From DASUPK01 sp963782345 (GTDB taxonomy: Bacteria > Actinomycetota > Thermoleophilia > Solirubrobacterales > 70-9), in NCBI GenBank assembly GCA_963782345.1, contig CAWAJF010000007.1:62001-126000 (forward strand): a DNA stretch of 64,000 bases. Reading direction: 5' to 3'. Made by a program: the position numbers and the translations under genes. Each line of letters begins with the position of its first letter. Position 1 is the first letter of the stretch. The notes below the pieces were generated by a model. The model did no database searches. It was not told the DNA's origin and worked only from the letters and a program-made list of their open reading frames with translations. This document shows, piece after piece, positions 7,268-15,461 of the stretch.

Positions 7268-8653
7268 ATGGCCAAGAACCTGTTCGAGAAGATCTGGGAG
7301 GCCCACGAGGTCGACCGCGACCTGATCTACATCGATCTCCACCTCGTCCACGAGGTGACCTCGCCGCAGGCGTTCGATGGGCTTCGCCTCGCCGACCGCA
7401 AGGTGAGGCGCCCGGACAAGACGCTCGCCACCGCCGACCACAACGTGCCCACCGACGGGACGCCCACGGCGCACCTGATCGCCGACGAGCTCTCCCGCAA
7501 GCAGGTCGAGGCGCTCGAGGCGAACTGCGAGGAGTTCGGGATCCCGCTCTACTCGCTGGGCTCCGAGCGGCGCGGGATCGTCCACGTGATCGGCCCGGAG
7601 CTCGGGGTCACCCAGCCGGGCATGACGATCGTCTGCGGCGACTCGCACACCTCCACGCACGGCGCCTTCGGGGCCCTGGCCTTCGGGATCGGCACCTCGG
7701 AGGTCGAGCACGTCCTTGCCACCCAATGCCTGGTCCAGCGCCGGCCGAAGACGATGCGGATCGACTACTCCGGCGAGCTCGGGTTCGGCGTCACCGCCAA
7801 GGACCTGATCCTGGCGACGATCGGCCGCCTCGGGGTGGGAGGGATGCGCGGCTACGCCGTCGAGTACGCCGGGGACGCGATCCGGGCGCTCTCGATGGAG
7901 AACCGAATGACGATCTGCAACATGACGATCGAGGGCGGCGGCCGAGCCGGAATGGTCGCGCCCGATGAGACGACCTTCGAGTACATCAAGGGCCGGCCTG
8001 GCGCCCCGGCCGATTTCGACGCCGCCGTCAAGGGCTGGATCCGGCTCCCGACCGACGAGGGCGCGAGCTTCGACACCGAGGTCGAGGTGGACGCCACGGC
8101 GATCTCGCCGATGGTCACCTGGGGCACCACGCCCGGGATGGTCGTGCAGGTCACCGACCAGGTCCCGGACCCGACCAAGATGGATTCCCCGGCCGACCGT
8201 GAGACGGCCGAGCGGGCGCTGGCCTACATGGACCTGCGTCCGGGGACGCCGATGACGGACATCTCGCTGGACCGGATCTTCATCGGCTCCTGCACCAACT
8301 CGCGGATCTCCGACCTGAGGGAGGCCGCCGGGCTGCTCGACGGCCGCAAGATCGCCTCGAGCCTGCGCGGCATGGTCGTGCCGGGCTCCCAGCAGGTGAA
8401 GGCGCAGGCGGAGGAGGAAGGCCTCCACGAGATCTTTCAGGCGGCGGGCTTCGAGTGGCGCGAGTCGGGTTGCTCGGCATGTCTGGGCATGAACCCGGAC
8501 ATCCTCAGCCCGGGTGAGCGCTGTGCGTCGACCTCGAACCGCAACTTCGAGGGCCGGCAGGGGGCCGGTGGGCGAACGCATCTGGTCAGCCCGAAGATGG
8601 CCGCGGCCGCTGCCGTCGAGGGCCGGTTCGTCGACATCAGGGAGTGGGACTAG
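7268..8653 (+). CDS. leuC: 3-isopropylmalate dehydratase large subunit
   Basis: 461 residues starting MAKNLFEKIWEAHEV after an AGGAGG site 4 bases upstream. Together with LeuD it isomerises 2- to 3-isopropylmalate, and in this genome probably citramalate to methylmalate as well. Aconitase-type motifs are present: VCGDSHTSTHGAFGALAFGIGTSE, the first iron-sulfur ligand in SCTNSR (about residue 339), and the other two in CSACLGMNPD (about 400). A larger open frame to 6629 exists but overlaps the regulator and was not used. A hairpin repeat separates it from leuD. Confidence 0.95.
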   Translation: MAKNLFEKIWEAHEVDRDLIYIDLHLVHEVTSPQAFDGLRLADRKVRRPDKTLATADHNVPTDGTPTAHLIADELSRKQVEALEANCEEFGIPLYSLGSERRGIVHVIGPELGVTQPGMTIVCGDSHTSTHGAFGALAFGIGTSEVEHVLATQCLVQRRPKTMRIDYSGELGFGVTAKDLILATIGRLGVGGMRGYAVEYAGDAIRALSMENRMTICNMTIEGGGRAGMVAPDETTFEYIKGRPGAPADFDAAVKGWIRLPTDEGASFDTEVEVDATAISPMVTWGTTPGMVVQVTDQVPDPTKMDSPADRETAERALAYMDLRPGTPMTDISLDRIFIGSCTNSRISDLREAAGLLDGRKIASSLRGMVVPGSQQVKAQAEEEGLHEIFQAAGFEWRESGCSACLGMNPDILSPGERCASTSNRNFEGRQGAGGRTHLVSPKMAAAAAVEGRFVDIREWD

Positions 8654-8655
8654 TA

Positions 8656-8697
8656 ATGCGAGGGTGTCCGAGCGAAGCGAGGACAACCCGTTTGATG
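8656..8697 (+). repeat. Hairpin repeat family 1, copy A (leuC-leuD spacer)
   Basis: A 42-base copy of the window's six-member repeat, running from ATGCGAGGGT to ACCCGTTTGATG. The arms GTCC and GGAC close a loop with GAGCGAAGCGA. The 3' arm has one extra base opposite the 5' arm, the same bulge as in all other copies. It begins one base after the leuC stop codon and ends 13 bases before the leuD start. Confidence 0.8.
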
Positions 8698-8710
8698 CCG
8701 AAGGGGTGCC

Positions 8711-9274
8711 ATGGAACCGATTGAAGTCATTGAAGGAAGAGTCGCGGTGCTCGACCGCTCCGACGTCGACACCGACCAGATCATCCCCAAGCAGTTCCTG
8801 AAGCGGGTGGAGCGCACCGGCTTCGGCGAGTTCCTCTTCTACGACTGGTTCCGCTCGGGCGAGGTCGAGCTCGAATCGCATCCGATCCTGGTCACCGGGC
8901 GCAACTTCGGCTCCGGCTCCTCGCGCGAGCACGCCGTCTGGGCGCTCAAGGACTACGGCTACGACGCGGTGATCGCGCCGTCGTTCTCTGACATCTTCTT
9001 CACCAACTGCACCAAGAACGGGCTCTTGCCGGTGGTGCTCGACGAGGAGCACTGTCGCGCGGTCGCCGGCGCCGGCGAGGCGCGGATCGACCTGGACGAC
9101 CAGACCGTCACCTGCAAGGACGGGGTCTTCAATTTCGAGATCGACGAGGACATCAAGCATCGCCTGCGGAACGGGCTCGACGACGTGGCGATGACACTCC
9201 AGCGGGCCGAGGCGATCGACAGGTTCGAGGCGGCCGGAAACGCCGACGCCGGGCCGGTGACGACCGCGCTGTGA
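8711..9274 (+). CDS. leuD: 3-isopropylmalate dehydratase small subunit
   Basis: 187 residues starting MEPIEVIEGRVAVLDRSDVD. The swivelling aconitase D domain shows DTDQIIPKQFLKRVERTGFG and the signature NFGSGSSREHAVWALKDYG near residues 72-90. It partners with LeuC. AAGGGG lies about 6 bases before the ATG. An ATG inside repeat copy A at 8695 is out of frame and gives only nine codons. The stop overlaps the GTG of the methyltransferase gene as GTGA. Confidence 0.95.
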   Translation: MEPIEVIEGRVAVLDRSDVDTDQIIPKQFLKRVERTGFGEFLFYDWFRSGEVELESHPILVTGRNFGSGSSREHAVWALKDYGYDAVIAPSFSDIFFTNCTKNGLLPVVLDEEHCRAVAGAGEARIDLDDQTVTCKDGVFNFEIDEDIKHRLRNGLDDVAMTLQRAEAIDRFEAAGNADAGPVTTAL

Positions 9275-10086
9275 GCGAACCGCGCTCCATGAACACCGGT
9301 CCGCGCGAGTGGGACGCTCAGACCTACGACCGCGTCTCCGATCCGCAGTACGGGTGGGGGCTCGAGGTCCTGGAGAGGCTGGAGCTCGCCGGCGACGAGT
9401 ACGTGATGGACGCGGGCTGCGGCTCCGGCAGGGTGACGGCGAAGCTGCTGGAGAAGCTGCCCGACGGCCGCGTGCTCTGCGTCGATGCCTCGGAGTCGAT
9501 GATCGAGAAGGCCCGGGAGTCCCTCGGCGATCGCGCCGACTATCTCGTCGCCGATCTCTCCGAGCTGGAGGTCCCGGAGCCGGTCGACGTGGTCTTCTCG
9601 ACCGCCACGTTCCACTGGGTGATGGACCACGACGGGCTCTTCTCCAGGTTGCATGCCGCCCTGCGCCCGGGTGGAAAGGTGGTCGCGCAGTGCGGCGGGG
9701 AGGAAAACGTCGCCGATCACGCCCGTGCGATCGCGACCGTGGCCTCCCGGCCGGAGTACTCATCGCACTTCGAAGACATGTCGGTAATGTGGAACTTCAC
9801 CTCGCCGGTCGAGACCGAGGAGCGGCTCCGGCGCGTCGGCTTCGACGAGGTTCGCTGCTGGCTCGAGGACAAGCCGATCGAGCCGGAGGATCCCTACGCC
9901 TTCACCACCACGGTGACGATGGGCCCGCATCTCTCACGCCTGCCGGAGGAGCTTCGCCGGCCCTTCGCCGAGGCCGTGCTCGAGCTCTCCGGCGACCCGC
10001 TGGTTCTCAACTACGTCCGCCTCAACATCGACGCGCGTAGATCCGAGGGTGCTCCGAGCACAAGCGAGGAGCAACCCGTTTCATGA
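9271..10086 (+). CDS. Class I SAM-dependent methyltransferase, trans-aconitate methyltransferase-like
   Basis: 271 residues with a Rossmann methyltransferase fold. Motif I is MDAGCGSGRVTAKLLEKL (about 48-65). An acidic end of strand 2 (CVDASESMIEKA) follows, then FSTATFHWVMDHDGLF. The overall look resembles Tam, which methylates trans-aconitate formed by aconitase-like enzymes, so placement among leuCDB is suggestive but unproven. The last 14 or so codons are encoded by hairpin repeat copy B and are not expected to be part of the fold. Start overlaps leuD, stop overlaps leuB. Confidence 0.75.
   Translation: MSEPRSMNTGPREWDAQTYDRVSDPQYGWGLEVLERLELAGDEYVMDAGCGSGRVTAKLLEKLPDGRVLCVDASESMIEKARESLGDRADYLVADLSELEVPEPVDVVFSTATFHWVMDHDGLFSRLHAALRPGGKVVAQCGGEENVADHARAIATVASRPEYSSHFEDMSVMWNFTSPVETEERLRRVGFDEVRCWLEDKPIEPEDPYAFTTTVTMGPHLSRLPEELRRPFAEAVLELSGDPLVLNYVRLNIDARRSEGAPSTSEEQPVS
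10041..10085 (+). repeat. Hairpin repeat family 1, copy B (methyltransferase end / leuB start)
   Basis: 45 bases with arms GGGT-GCTCC and GGAGC-A-ACCC around GAGCACAAGCGA. It encodes the C-terminal residues of the methyltransferase. Its 3' part also provides GAGGAG (10066-10071) and the terminal ATG at 10083 that starts leuB, so the repeat carries both a ribosome binding site and a start codon. Confidence 0.8.
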
Positions 10087-11108
10087 GGATCGTCCTGCTG
10101 CCCGGCGACGGGATCGGCCCCGAGATCGGCGCCGCCGCAACGCGCGTCCTTGATGCGATCGGCGACTTCGAGATCACCGAGCACCTCGTCGGGGGCGCCT
10201 CGATCGACGAGCACGGCACCGCGCTCACCGACGAGGTGCTCGACGCGTGCCGGGCGTCGGACGCGGTCCTGCTCTGCGCCGTGGGCGGGCCGAAATGGGA
10301 CACGACCGACCCGGACAAGCCCCGGCCGGAGCAGGGCCTCCTCGGCCTCCGTAAGGGCCTGGGCCTGTTCGCGAACCTGCGGCCGGTGCGCCCCAGCGAG
10401 GCGCTGCTCGAGGCGAGCCCGCTACGCCGCGAGCGGATCGAGGGGACCGACCTGCTGGTGGTGCGCGAGCTCACCGGCGGCATCTACTTCGGCGACTCCG
10501 GGCGTGAGGGCGACCGTGCCCACGACGACTGCGCCTACACGGTGGAGGAGATCGAGCGGATCGCCCGGGTCGCCTTCGAGGCCGCGGGCGAGCGCGACAG
10601 CCGCGTCACCTCGGTCGACAAGGCCAACGTGATGGAGACCTCGCGCCTCTGGCGCGAGACGGTCACGAAGCTCGCCCCGGAGTACGAGGGCATTGAGCTC
10701 GACCATCTGCTCGTCGACAACGCCGCGATGCAGCTGGTCTCCCGGCCCGCCGAATTCGACGTGATCGTGACGGAGAACCTCTTCGGCGACATCCTCAGCG
10801 ACGAGGCGGCGATGCTCACCGGCTCGCTCGGAATGCTGCCCTCGGCCAGCCTCGGCGAGGGCGGCCCGGGCCTCTATGAGCCCGTCCACGGCTCCGCACC
10901 GGACATCGCGGGCTCGGGCAAGGCCAACCCGCTCGCCACCCTGCTCTCGGTGGCGATGATGCTCAAGTACGGGCTCGGCATGCACGACGCGGCGGCGCGT
11001 CTGGAGGCGGCAGTGGACTCGGCGCTCGAGCAGGGCCTGCGGACGCCCGATCTGGGCGGCGAGTGCTCAACCGACGAGATGACAGACGGCGTCTTGCACG
11101 CCCTCTAG
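10083..11108 (+). CDS. leuB: 3-isopropylmalate dehydrogenase
   Basis: 341 residues starting MRIVLLPGDGIGPEIGAAAT. It oxidatively decarboxylates 3-isopropylmalate (and probably methylmalate) with NAD. Visible motifs are LLCAVGGPKWDT, LRKGLGLFANLRPVRP, ELTGGIYFGDSGRE, DKANVMETSRLWRE and the metal/NAD signature VTENLFGDILSDEAAMLTGSLGMLPSASL. The length is slightly below the usual 350-360. The ATG overlaps the methyltransferase stop as ATGA and lies in the 3' tail of repeat copy B. Confidence 0.95.
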   Translation: MRIVLLPGDGIGPEIGAAATRVLDAIGDFEITEHLVGGASIDEHGTALTDEVLDACRASDAVLLCAVGGPKWDTTDPDKPRPEQGLLGLRKGLGLFANLRPVRPSEALLEASPLRRERIEGTDLLVVRELTGGIYFGDSGREGDRAHDDCAYTVEEIERIARVAFEAAGERDSRVTSVDKANVMETSRLWRETVTKLAPEYEGIELDHLLVDNAAMQLVSRPAEFDVIVTENLFGDILSDEAAMLTGSLGMLPSASLGEGGPGLYEPVHGSAPDIAGSGKANPLATLLSVAMMLKYGLGMHDAAARLEAAVDSALEQGLRTPDLGGECSTDEMTDGVLHAL

Positions 11109-11328
11109 CCGGACGACGCAAGCAGCACGTTCCGGTGCTCAAGTGCGCCGCTCTACGCGGGTTCTGGCGCGGCGGATCTCGAAGTTCGGGTGGGCGCCCC
11201 CGGCACTAAGACACTTCTAATCAGGTACTCATGGTGCTGTAAGACGTGGGTGGTTGACTGGCCCGAGATGCTCTCCACTCCCATAGTCATGGACCGATCC
11301 ATGGCACCCCCTGCCTAGGAGGCTTCAG
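11109..11328. other. Intergenic region after leuB with an inverted repeat
   Basis: No coding frame is supported here. A dyad CATGGA-CCGA-TCCATG occupies 11288-11303, 25 bases before the small-protein start, and could be an operator. A TTGACT lies near 11255 but no well-spaced -10 partner follows. No intrinsic terminator for the leu cluster is visible. Confidence 0.35.
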
Positions 11329-11496
11329 GTGCATGGGCGACCGATCTGGGGGCTGAGTGCATGGACCGGATTTATCTGCGCGCTGTTCGCCTTCAGCTCG
11401 CTCGCGCACGGTGAGCTCTCGGTGGGCATCCTGATGATGTTGGGGGCGCTTCTCCTGTTCGGCTGGGCGGTTCTGTTGGACCGCGGCCAGCAGTGA
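11329..11496 (+). CDS. Small two-helix membrane protein
   Basis: A 55-codon frame from GTG, preceded by AGGAGG (11317-11322) at 6-base spacing, a strong reason to believe it. The product has two hydrophobic stretches (about residues 7-26, WGLSAWTGFICALFAFSSLA, and 31-49, SVGILMMLGALLLFGWAVL) joined by HGE, ending DRGQQ. No family is recognised. It stands alone between leuB and the hibernation factor. Confidence 0.6.
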   Translation: MHGRPIWGLSAWTGFICALFAFSSLAHGELSVGILMMLGALLLFGWAVLLDRGQQ

Positions 11497-11820
11497 GGGC
11501 GGTCCCTCTCTCGCGCGAAGGGAGGCGTAGCGAATAGAGGCGCCGATAGCAGTGCAGCCAGTTAAGCGCCTGGGCGGGCACCTGTGCTGCCGAGGCGGGG
11601 TTCGGGCGTGGAGTTGGGACCGATGAGGCTTGAGGAGCAGCGGCCGGCCATCTACCCGTGACCCTGCCTGTGCACGAGCTGGCTGGCCCCCCTGGCCGCC
11701 CCAAGGATGTCCCCGTCGCTGATGGAGAGCGACCCGAATGGTGCCATCCGGCGGCCGATACTCTGGCGATCGTCCGCCGAGCCTCTGCTCGATCCTGGCA
11801 AGGCTGAGCAGCGACGAGCT
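11497..11820. other. Intergenic region without a supported gene
   Basis: Composition stays GC-rich. A 49-codon GTG frame at 11658-11807 and an opposite-strand frame of 103 codons are open but lack ribosome binding sites and recognisable features. AAGGAGG at 11821 belongs to the next gene. Confidence 0.4.
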
Positions 11821-11836
11821 AAGGAGGTAGTCGGAG

Positions 11837-12622
11837 GTGATTCAGGTAGACGTGACGATGAGAGGCGACGTCCCGGGTGAGGCGCGCGAGCATGCGGAGG
11901 AGAGGGTCGGGGCGCTGGACCGACTCGTCGAGATCCCGATCCTCGGTGCTCGAGTGGTGCTCGTCCAGGAAGCGAACCCGCGGATCGAGCGCTCCGCCCG
12001 CGCCGAGGGCGAGATTGACCTGAATGGCCCGATGATCAGGGCGAAGGTCGCCGACCTCGACCCGATCGCGGCGGTCAACAGCCTCACTGAGCGGCTCGAG
12101 CGGCAGCTGCGGAGCTTCGTCGACCGTCGCACCGACCAGGCCCGCCGTCCGACCGAGCGCAAGGCGGGCGAGTGGCGGCATTCCAGCCTCGCCACCGACC
12201 GTCCTGACTACTTCCCGCGAGCGCCGGAGGAGCGGGAGGTAGTCCGCCGCAAGACCTTCGCCACCGACCCGCTCACCCCCGCCGAGGCGGCCGAGGAGAT
12301 GGAGTTCCTCGATCACGACTTCTACCTGTTCATCGAGCGCGAGACAGGCGCCGACACCGTCGCGTACCACCGCGACGACGGCCGACTCGGCGTTATCGGA
12401 CCGAGCGGGATCGGCTGGTCGGGCGAGAGCGCTGGGATCGTCCACGAGGAGAGCCGGATGAGCGGGCCGACCAGACTTGAGGACGCGATAGCGGAGATGA
12501 ACATCCTCAACCATCGGTTCATGTACTTCACCGATGCCGCGAGCGGCCGCGGCAACGTGATCTACATGCGCTACGACGGCCACTACGGCCTGATCAAGCC
12601 AGCCGGCAGCCGGCACAGATGA
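11837..12622 (+). CDS. Ribosome hibernation promoting factor family protein with two C-terminal modules
   Basis: 261 residues. The N-terminal part (about 1-95) resembles the RaiA/HPF ribosome-binding domain. It is followed by two copies of the S30AE C-terminal module. The first contains VVRRKTFATDPLTPAEAAEE, LDHDFYLFIERETG and YHRDDGRLGVIGP (about 134-195). The second contains LEDAIAEMNILNHRFMYFTD and MRYDGHYGLIKP (about 212-257). In long HPFs this module dimerises to join two 70S ribosomes in resting cells. Having two is less usual. GTG start after AAGGAGG with 9-base spacing; the stop overlaps the next ATG. Confidence 0.8.
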   Translation: MIQVDVTMRGDVPGEAREHAEERVGALDRLVEIPILGARVVLVQEANPRIERSARAEGEIDLNGPMIRAKVADLDPIAAVNSLTERLERQLRSFVDRRTDQARRPTERKAGEWRHSSLATDRPDYFPRAPEEREVVRRKTFATDPLTPAEAAEEMEFLDHDFYLFIERETGADTVAYHRDDGRLGVIGPSGIGWSGESAGIVHEESRMSGPTRLEDAIAEMNILNHRFMYFTDAASGRGNVIYMRYDGHYGLIKPAGSRHR

Positions 12623-13353
12623 CGGGGCCGCGGTCGGGCGATGGTGTGAACGGCACGGCGAGGCCACGGCGCGCGCTGGTCACCGGTGCCGCCGGTGGCA
12701 TCGGCGCGGCGATCGCAGCGAGGCTGGGCGAGGACGACCTCGAGGTGACCACGCTGGACCGTGCCGAGGGATGCGACATCCGGATGGACCTCGTCTCGGA
12801 CCCCTTCCCGGACCTGTCCTACATCGACATCTGTGTCTCCAACGCGGCGATCACGGACACGATCGCTCCGGCGCACCGGATGACCGACGAGCAGTGGTCA
12901 GGCGACATCGGGGTCAACCTCACCGGCGCGTTCCGGGCGATCCAGGCGTGTCTCCCGGGAATGCGCGAGCGCCGCTGGGGCAGAATCGTGGTGATCTCTT
13001 CCGGCGCGGCTCTCGGCGGGCTCCCCGGCCAGGTCGCATACTCAGCCTCCAAGGCGGGACTGCTGGGCATGGTGAAGACCCTCGCCGTCGAGGGGGTGCG
13101 GCGCGAGATCACTGCCAACGCCGTGTTGCCCGGGATGGTCGCCACGGAGAAGGTGCTCGCGATGCCCGTTGAGGTCCTCGAGCGGCTGCGGGAGACGCTA
13201 CCGTCGGGCCGCATGGCAGAGCCGGCCGAGGTCGCGGCGCTCGTGTCGTTCCTCGCCTCCGAGGACGCTGGCTACGTGACCGGCCAGACGATCGGGATCG
13301 ACGGCGGCGCCGGCCTCAACACGTTCACGCTCGGCGCACCGCGGCGGGATTAG
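12619..13353 (+). CDS. Short-chain dehydrogenase/reductase, FabG-like
   Basis: 244 residues of the classical SDR fold. The nucleotide motif is ALVTGAAGGIGAAIAARLG (about 17-35), followed by NAAITD, the catalytic Ser in ISSGAAL and the YSASK motif (Tyr, Lys) near residue 143-147. The end has SFLASEDAGYVTGQTIGIDGG. It would reduce or oxidise a carbonyl or alcohol with NAD(P); the substrate is unknown. It overlaps the hibernation-factor stop by 4 bases and its own last 29 bases overlap a convergent gene. Confidence 0.85.
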   Translation: MTGPRSGDGVNGTARPRRALVTGAAGGIGAAIAARLGEDDLEVTTLDRAEGCDIRMDLVSDPFPDLSYIDICVSNAAITDTIAPAHRMTDEQWSGDIGVNLTGAFRAIQACLPGMRERRWGRIVVISSGAALGGLPGQVAYSASKAGLLGMVKTLAVEGVRREITANAVLPGMVATEKVLAMPVEVLERLRETLPSGRMAEPAEVAALVSFLASEDAGYVTGQTIGIDGGAGLNTFTLGAPRRD

Positions 13354-14059
13354 CGCGGCCTATTTTCCGCTCCAGCCCGTAGCGCTTCCAGTGGCGCTCG
13401 GGAATGTCGTCCGGGTCCTTGTACCAGTACCAGGTGCAGGGATCGCGATCGAAGTCCTCGGGCGGATCGGAGGGGTAGACCGGGTAGCCGATCCAGTTGA
13501 TCGGTCCCAGCTCGTTCATGAATGCACAGTGGGTGCAGTAGAGGGGGAAGCCCTTGCGGCCGTAGCTCCAGTCGTGCGCCTCGTCGGTGACGCCCCAGCC
13601 GTCAGGCCCGTAGCGGCCGTTGCGCCACAGGCGCTGGCCGGAGCCGCACGGGTTCATCGTGAAGGTGAGCTTCTCCTCGTCCTCGGCCACCTCGAAGGCC
13701 CCCGGCCTGGGGCCGACCGCGCTGGTCGAGTGCGCCCGCCACGTCGCCGCCAGAGCCTGCGCGATCGCCCTGCGGTCGGACTCCGAGATCTTCGTCACCG
13801 CCTGCTTCCAGCTCCGCTCCAGGCTCCACTCCCAGGCCTCGCCCACCCCGTCGTCCCCGAGCTTCTCCTTGATGAAGGAGATCAGGCCGGCCGTGCCGTC
13901 GACCAGCAGGTCGTGCATGAACTGCGACTCGTGCTTCATCGATTCACAAAGGCGCTTCGCCTCCTCGGCATCGCCGCTGTCGATCGCCTCGATCGCGCGA
14001 TCCATCGTGGGGCGAGACATCTCGCCCAGCTCCTCCTCTGTGAACCAGCGCTCGCCCAT
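13325..14059 (-). CDS. Conserved hypothetical protein with Cys/Trp-rich C-terminal half
   Basis: 244 residues starting MGERWFTEEELGEMSRPTMD, with a GGAGAGG ribosome binding site just upstream. The N-terminal half looks helical (DRAIEAIDSGDAEEAKRLCE, then HDLLVDGTAGLISFIKEKLG). The second half carries NPCGSGQRLWRNGRYGPDGW and FPLYCTHCAFMNELGPINWI, with cysteines in a C..GSG and a CTHC pattern that could bind metal or a cofactor. I do not recognise the family. Longer frames upstream extend into the ilvE promoter region and were rejected. Confidence 0.6.
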   Translation of the reverse strand: MGERWFTEEELGEMSRPTMDRAIEAIDSGDAEEAKRLCESMKHESQFMHDLLVDGTAGLISFIKEKLGDDGVGEAWEWSLERSWKQAVTKISESDRRAIAQALAATWRAHSTSAVGPRPGAFEVAEDEEKLTFTMNPCGSGQRLWRNGRYGPDGWGVTDEAHDWSYGRKGFPLYCTHCAFMNELGPINWIGYPVYPSDPPEDFDRDPCTWYWYKDPDDIPERHWKRYGLERKIGRANPAAVRRA

Positions 14060-14209
14060 CGCCTCTCCTTCCCTCGGGTGGGTAAGGGAGCCTAGACGCT
14101 TGATTCCAAATTGCCGGTGAGGCGGCTCCGCGGAGCCGGGCCGCTGCGATGGGAAACGTGGAAGGGCGCGGAGGACAGAATGCAGACACCTCGCGTGCTC
14201 TGCGGAATC

Positions 14210-14237
14210 GCGCTCGCATTTCGCGAAAAGCGAGCGC
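14210..14237. promoter_or_regulatory. 28-base near-perfect palindrome upstream of ilvE
   Basis: Outer arms GCGCTCGC and GCGAGCGC surround a TTTCGCGAAA core; only the single base pair between core and arm is mismatched. There is no T-run, so it is not a typical terminator. It lies 110 bases before ilvE and 150 bases before the divergent gene at 14059, a natural place for a shared operator. Confidence 0.5.
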
Positions 14238-14346
14238 CGACCGGAAAAGCGCTCCTTTCCATACAAAGCGGCGGCATCCGCACGTCCACCGGACTGAAGC
14301 GGTTTTCTTGCGCCTCGGGTGAGCCATCGTTCATACTGACCGACTC

Positions 14347-15348
14347 GTGGAGAAGGCCGAGCTGATCTGGAAGAACGGTGAGTTCGTCCCGTGGGACGAG
14401 GCGAATGTGCACGTCCTCACGCACGGGTTGCACTACGGCACCGGCGTCTTCGAGGGAATCCGCTGCTACGACACAGGGATCGGTCCGGCGATCTTTCGCC
14501 ACCAGGACCACCTGGACCGCCTCGCCAAGTCCGCAGAGCTCTACTACCTGCCCCTCGATTACCCGCTCGAGGAGATCCGCGAGGCGACCAAGGAGCTGAT
14601 CCGCCGGAACGGGCTGCGCAGCTGCTACATCCGTCCGCTGGCCTTCCGGGGCTACGGCGAGATGGGTCTCTACGCGCAGAGCGCGCCGGTCGAGGTGATC
14701 ATCGCCGTCTGGCCCTGGGGCGCCTACCTCGGGGAGGAGGGCAAGCGCACCGGCATCCGCGCCAAGGTCTCGTCCTGGCGGCGCATCTCGCCCGCCGGCC
14801 TGATCCCGCACGCCAAGGCGTCCGGCCAGTACCTCAACTCGATCCTCGCCAAGACCGAGAGTGCCAACGCCGGCTACGACGAGGCGATCCTGCTCGACGA
14901 GCGCGGCTTCGTCTGCGAGGGCTCCGGCGAGAACATCTACCTCGTCCGCGAGGGGGAGATCGTCACTCCGGGGCACGCCTCTTCGATCCTCGACGGGATC
15001 AACCGCAAGTCGGTGATCCAGCTCGCCCGCGACCTCGGCTACACGGTGGTGGAGCGCGACATCGCGCGCGCCGAGCTCTACCTGGCCGAGGAGGTCTTCT
15101 TCACCGGCACGGCCGCCGAGCTGGTCCCCGTGCGGGAGATCGACGACCACGAGATCGGCGAGCCCGGGGAGATCACGCGGGTGATCCAGTCCAGGTTCGA
15201 CGACGCCCTCTACGGTCGCCTCGAGGAGTACCGCGAGTGGCTCGACCCCGTGGGCGAGCCGACCGGGAAAGCGCCTCGTGAGCCGACCCCTGCAGAGGTC
15301 GAGGCCGAGGAGGTCGGCGAACCCGCCTCCGGTACTCTGGGTTCCTGA
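14347..15348 (+). CDS. ilvE: Branched-chain amino acid aminotransferase
   Basis: 333 residues from GTG. It transfers amino groups to the keto acids of leucine, isoleucine and valine, with PLP. Fold type IV motifs are present: HGLHYGTGVFEGIRCYD (about 20-36), SGQYLNSILAKTES with the PLP lysine region (HAKASGQ, about 155-161), DERGFVCEGSGENIYLV (about 183-199) and LDGINRKSVIQLARDLGY. The C-terminal 30 residues are Glu/Pro-rich and beyond the usual end of the family. It lies before cimA on the same strand and completes the pathway begun by the leu genes. Confidence 0.92.
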   Translation: MEKAELIWKNGEFVPWDEANVHVLTHGLHYGTGVFEGIRCYDTGIGPAIFRHQDHLDRLAKSAELYYLPLDYPLEEIREATKELIRRNGLRSCYIRPLAFRGYGEMGLYAQSAPVEVIIAVWPWGAYLGEEGKRTGIRAKVSSWRRISPAGLIPHAKASGQYLNSILAKTESANAGYDEAILLDERGFVCEGSGENIYLVREGEIVTPGHASSILDGINRKSVIQLARDLGYTVVERDIARAELYLAEEVFFTGTAAELVPVREIDDHEIGEPGEITRVIQSRFDDALYGRLEEYREWLDPVGEPTGKAPREPTPAEVEAEEVGEPASGTLGS

Positions 15349-15461
15349 TGCTGCGCCGCTTCACAGGGCGAATTACGCAGGCCGCCGTCGCTTAGCGACC
15401 GGCGGTCCGCATGACCCCGTTCAGGGGTTCTTTCGCCCATCACGAAGCAGAAAGGCAGCAA

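Noticed and set aside
11658..11807. 49-codon GTG frame in the gap after leuB
   Set aside because: No ribosome binding site, and Pro/Arg/Ala-rich composition like the non-coding DNA around it.
14111..14365. 84-codon plus-strand frame before ilvE
   Set aside because: It crosses the 28-base palindrome, has no family features, and would overlap the ilvE start in another frame.
15348..15410. 16-codon leader-like frame (MLRRFTGRITQAAVA) overlapping the ilvE stop, followed by a GC hairpin before cimA
   Set aside because: It contains only one Ile and one Val and no run of regulatory codons, and the hairpin lacks a T-run. It is too weak to call an isoleucine attenuator.
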